Of a stretch of 64,000 bases of DNA, positions 59,760-64,000 are shown one piece after another. Every line of letters starts with the position of its first letter. Position 1 is the stretch's first letter. Source of the DNA: Branchiostoma floridae (taxonomy: Eukaryota; Chordata; Leptocardii; Amphioxiformes; Branchiostomatidae); contig NC_049997.1 of the NCBI RefSeq assembly GCF_000003815.2, positions 13,206,261-13,270,260 of the forward strand, written 5' to 3'. Below the pieces are notes generated by a model. It saw only the letters and a list, made by a program, of their open reading frames with translations. It was not told the origin of the DNA and did no database searches. Made by a program: the position numbers and the translations under genes.

Positions 59760-62700
59760 ATATAATTTCGTGCCAGAGCAAACTAGAGATGGCATAAAGA
59801 TAGTACGGTTACAAATAGGATTGTGATTCAATACACAGAGAAAGCGATACTTTGAAGACTTTACTTGTTAATGTTTGCATAGACATGTAGTGGGTATACG
59901 GTTAATGCTACTAATGACAAGTTAAAAGCCTGGCTTGTTATACTGTTGGAAGAGTTGTTCTTGGTGTCGCAATAATAAAGCTTATGGATATGGGGAGAAA
60001 CACTTGTTGATTCATTTTTTAATCTACTGCTTTGATATATAATTGTCACGTGGCGTAATGCTAGGATGTTTGGCCCAGAGGCCAGAGGCACGAATCCCCA
60101 GGACGTTACACCTTGGACAAATTTCCTCACTAGTGAAAACTAGGAGACCCAAACATACATCACGTATTCCTTGCGTCACAAGCTATCGGCCACCGAAATA
60201 TCAAAACCATAGCACATCCAGGTCAAAAGAAACAAAAAACAGAATTCCTGCTGCACTACCAAGGTCACATACCAGGGGGCCCAAAATTGACCTTGACCTT
60301 TGTCTTTTCAACGCCTACCAAAAAAACAAATATCATCGTAATCCATCCCGAGGTTTTTTTAGTTATGCTGACCACAAAAATCCCGAAACACAGACAGACA
60401 GACGGACGGACACACTCCAAACTATATCTCCATTTTTCATTGAGATAATGAGTGCGTAGCTTGGGTTAGGGTCGTCACTCGGTCGCGGCCTCAGATAGGA
60501 TGTTAAATGGAGGTCCCGTGTTTGAGGACAGATACACCTCCATTACTTGAATGAACCTATCACACATAAATAAAGTACATGTGGAGTGGTTCAAAATTTC
60601 AATGGAATAAAATGGAAAAGAGAGGCTGATCTCTATCTTTTATCTGGAAGAAGTAGTTGTCTCAACATAACATTCAAAGAAAACTAAGACTTAAACTAAG
60701 ACTTAATAAGAGTTTGGATATTAGTACACGTTGGGCATCTAAGGAGATAAACTGCAATGATGTGAACACTTTGAGTTCTGGGATATCTTAGGAAAATTGA
60801 TAAATAGAGATGATGATGATACAATATTAAGCACTGGACTATATCAGACCGTCTACTAGGACGACAAAGAATTATGAGAAGAGACACATTCTTGAAGAAA
60901 GGGTAGTATCATTCAGCGTAGTAAATGTTATGGATGACATCCTCTGAAGACTTCAAAGATAATGAGATAGGAGACGATAAAGATGGCTAAAAAACAAAAT
61001 ACTGTAACAAATTTTTAACGTAGACACCATAAACGGTGAAACAAGAATTAAAGTGACAACACATGGCATTACATTTACAGCAAACAAGGCATCCATTCCT
61101 GTTTACGTGTGTGTCACTAACCATGCTGGCAACTACACTAACAGCTTCCACATTGGTGCAACTCTGACAACTATCCAACAAGTTCAACTTCAAGGCTACG
61201 TCTCTAGTCTCAATTCTACATACAACTATTCGGTTACAACACAACCTATTTGCCCATTTTTATCTATCTGACCATCTCTGAAAAAAAGTCTTATTTTCCT
61301 CTGAAATCAGGCAAAAATTAATGAGCGGTTGGACGTCGACGTCATTCATAGTTTCATAAAATGTACTTGCTGTGGCATTATTCAAAATACATTGCCAAGA
61401 CGTTGTTGTCTTCATTCCAACCAGCCCCCCTCCCCATAATTGTGAGGCCTATAGCTAGATCTAAGCTCATAGGAGTGGCACCCTGTCCAGCAACATTTTT
61501 CATCTCCATATTGTCGACACAATCCTTAACACAGACAGGCTTAACCACTCATCGATAGAGAGATAAATTTTGTTCACGCCCAAACTGGGTTATGTGGGAC
61601 ATGGTAACTACCAGTGTCTTTAAAGGAGGATTATGATACTTAGGTTAGCATCAGATTGATTAAATGCAATATGACTGCCAATTTCCTTGACGATTTGGAC
61701 AATACGTTACGTTAGAGTCACAAAAACTATGCTTTGACTAGCCGTAATTTAAGTATAGTGAGGAATAGTCTATTGGAATGTTGACTGGGGTGGGAGGGGG
61801 CAAACTAGTTCGTTACCTGCAACTAACTACAGGAGAGGCAAAGTTGACTCTTTGAAAAATTCAGTTTCCAACAAAGTTGCTATTATATCATCTACTAATC
61901 TTGACCAGGGAGTTCACTTGGAAATCGTCTTTGATTGTTTAAGTGGTGTAAAGAAGGCGACTAAAAACATTTCTGTCACCAAACTCAGAATGCAAAGGTC
62001 AAAGAAGTCATGGCCGTTCTTTTCATCCAACAATTAGATCTTCAAGAAACGTCAACACACAAGACAGAACTAGAGCAAAGTTGAGTCAACTAGAATAACA
62101 AAATACATTATTGACACAAAACAAAAGTACCGGTCTTCTGCAACTATGTCAATAAACAGAAGCAAGTGCAGATAGAATTGGTCTACATGCAAAGCTTATA
62201 TATACGTATATAACGTTAAGTAAGTATGTATGCTATGTACTGTCTGTATCAACCCATGTGACTTATATTGCAGTTATATTAATCTTCATATTCTTTGATG
62301 ACCACAGTCAAACTTAAACTTAGCAACTGCTCAAGGGACGCAAGGAAAATGGTTGATGAGGACAGGTGGTTGTTTTAAACAGGGTGGATTTAACTAATAG
62401 TATGTAAAAATGGACAGGGCTGTTTTAATGTGGGTTGTGACCGGAGGTGGTTGACTGTGCCAAGTTGCGCCTGACAACGCTTGACTGTATGACAGAACCT
62501 AACCGACAAGTCTTAGAGCACCCCCCATCCCCATCTACACACACACCACACAGTGTTTTAAGGGTGGAGATTTATATGTTTTTTCCCGTATCCCTGCAAA
62601 TCTTTATGTACTATGTACCATTGAACGCTGCTTGGTGATCCGAAGAAAATGGGTACGGTTTAAGACCGTCTTGGCCGCACAGTAGCCATTGTGTCTGCAC

Positions 62701-62847
62701 AGTAGTCAAGGTCACAGGGAGGGGTCGGTATGCATACCTAATGAGGTTCGTCATTCACTGTGTATTGTAGAGACGCTCCGGCAGGGTCAAAAAGGACATA
62801 GATACACTGATCACGTGATGATAAGAGGGACGGGCTTGATATTTGTG

Positions 62848-62854
62848 TATAAAG
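62848..62854 (+). promoter_or_regulatory. TATA box of the second filament gene
   Basis: TATAAAG lies about 100 bases upstream of the start codon, placing the expected transcription start near 62880 and giving a short 5' untranslated region. GCCGCCGCCATT follows near 62872. The first filament gene has no comparably clear TATA box. Confidence 0.6.
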
Positions 62855-62949
62855 AGATTGCGTGTGTGTGCGCCGCCGCCATTCTGCGACTGTCTGTCGA
62901 CTACTCGTCCTGAACGTGCGTCAGTCCTGCGTCGAACTCGTCGGCCATC

Positions 62950-63527
62950 ATGAGTCGTGGTACCGGTAACATCCTAAGCAGCGCCGATATCCTGCTCGGC
63001 AATGTGTCGGGCTCGTCCTGGCAGCAAACCAGCCGATCCGGCGGTGGGGGGATGATCAGCAGCAGCTACTCCCTGGGAGGGGGCGGCGGCGGCGGCGGTG
63101 GCGGCGGCTTCGGCGGCGGCCGAGGAGGGGGAGCCAGCATGGCCTTGGTCCCTGCCGGCCGTTCCTCGGCGTCCTTTTCCTCGTCGTCTATGAGCTTCAG
63201 CGCCGGCGGTGGCGGCTACGGCGGCGGCGGCGGTGGAGGCGGCGGCATCAGCGGCATGTGGACGGAGGAGAAGCCGACCATGAGGGGGCTGAACGACCGT
63301 CTCAGCACGTACCTGGCCCGTGTGCGAGCCCTGGAGCAGGCCAACGCCGCCCTGCAAGAGCAGATCAACGCCGCGTCGGGGCTGGGGGGCAGCGACGCCG
63401 ACGCCTACGACTGGCAGCCCGACCTGGACGCCGCCAGAGAAGCCCTGCTCAAGGCTAACCTGGAGCGCGCCCGCGTCGAGATTGAGAGGGACTCCTACGC
63501 GCTGGAGGTAGAGCAATGGAGGGGCAA
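62950..63527 (+). CDS. type I keratin-like intermediate filament protein, first exon (gene runs off the window)
   Basis: The ATG in GCCATCATGAG opens a 578-base exon that ends at the donor GGGGCAA|GTAAGT, leaving two bases of a codon. Residues 1-110 form a head rich in glycine and serine. Helix 1A starts at about 112 with LNDRLSTYLARVRALEQANA, very close to the vertebrate type I keratin motif. A short glycine linker follows at about 143-150, and coil 1B begins at about 157. The exon ends at EQWRGK, the position where vertebrate type I exon 1 ends before a Tyr-Glu. It lies 3.6 kb downstream of the first filament gene in the same orientation. The rest of the rod and the tail are outside the window, so the class is inferred from helix 1A only. 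Confidence 0.88.
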
Positions 63528-64000
63528 GTAAGTACAGAACACCTGACAATATCACTGTTGTTATTCAGCATAACGATATAGGATCCTACACCCCATACCT
63601 AACTGTTTAACACTGTTCATCACTTCGAATACACCTGCCAATTTTGTCTACATAAACCCCCCGATTCGCACACGTCTCGTGCTGTGTATTCTTCTTTAGA
63701 ACAAGACCATCAAAACAATCATTCATGTCGACAGCACAATATAAATTGCAGATCCAATGAATTTTTAAAGAGTCACACGAAGCCACTCTATTCAAAGATA
63801 AATTTGTAACAGCGAAAGTAGCTCACGAACGTGCTGAACTTTCACCTGTATTTTGTCTGTAAGGTTTTATTTTGGTACGGCTAGCTCGCTTGGAATGTTC
63901 ACGGTCTGTTAGTAAGAAGTGAGTTCTTCTAAGCAACCTGCCAAAGGATCAAATTGTCTGGTACCTAAAGCGATTCGGTTGAAGTGCTCCCGAGCAAAAC
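63528..64000 (+). other. start of intron 1 of the second filament gene
   Basis: After the donor GTAAGTACAG no exon, acceptor with an open frame, or repeat is recognisable up to the window edge. Confidence 0.6.

Larger units (their letters stand above)
59331..62949. other. spacer between the two filament genes
   Basis: It begins with the 3' untranslated region of the first gene, which contains polyadenylation signals, and ends with the promoter of the second. Between them I see no gene. The 138-codon frame at 60043-60459 contains CACAGACAGACAGACGGACG-type simple sequence and no domain. A TTAAGCATGCTTAAAGGA-like palindromic motif recurs near 59500. Confidence 0.5.

Noticed and set aside
60043..60459. 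138-codon frame between the filament genes
   Set aside because: It reads through simple CAGACAGACGGACG sequence and shows no domain; probably part of a dispersed repeat.
62974..63555. 193-codon minus-strand frame
   Set aside because: It is the antisense of the first exon of the second filament gene, produced by GGC-rich codons.

Overview
This is animal genomic DNA, most likely from a lancelet (Branchiostoma, amphioxus). The reasons are intron-rich genes with vertebrate-like exon boundaries, keratin-like intermediate filament genes with glycine-rich ends and the short chordate-type rod, and dense short inverted-repeat elements and long microsatellites. The species call is inference from gene structure and repeat style; no search was run.

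Left part (1-26 kb). The only coding signals are two phase-compatible exons on the minus strand, about 26.0 kb and 1.3 kb. They could be the start of an unrecognised gene that leaves the window on the left. The 24.6 kb between them is packed with mobile DNA. It holds nested inverted-repeat elements with CAGGGCTCGAAAT ends (2864-3534, 13136-13477), a 5.05 kb inverted-repeat element (6743-11794) sitting inside an older short transposon, and a 440 bp hAT-like element (12179-12618). It also holds a complete BEL/Pao LTR retrotransposon (15098-23093) with a 1925-residue open polyprotein, two 669 bp LTRs that look identical, and a 5 bp target duplication.

Middle part. 26-34 kb is intergenic, with CT microsatellites, hairpin-type elements and LINE remnants. 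A 14-exon minus-strand gene (44278 to 34115, 610 residues) encodes a DBH/MOXD1-family copper monooxygenase. It has a signal peptide, a DOMON domain, all six expected copper ligands and a hydrophobic C-terminus. Two of its introns are mostly simple repeat, one carries a fresh 210 bp tandem duplication, and one carries a composite repeat also found at 29.3 kb. 44.3-53.7 kb has no gene I can support.

Right part (53.7-64 kb). Two keratin-like intermediate filament genes lie head to tail on the plus strand. The first is complete (53721-59330, 8 exons, 445 residues). Its exon lengths of 61, 96, 126 and 105+116 nt reproduce the vertebrate cytoplasmic intermediate filament pattern, with one extra intron. 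The second starts at 62950 behind a TATA box and runs off the window. Its rod start resembles type I keratin. Type I and type II keratins are obligate partners in vertebrates, so a neighbouring pair is suggestive.

I found no clear new biological system. The most unusual items are the 5 kb element with iterated CG-rich ends and internal duplications, the CAGGGCTCGAAAT element group with 12 bp target duplications, and the tandem repeat grown out of a splice donor in the first filament gene.
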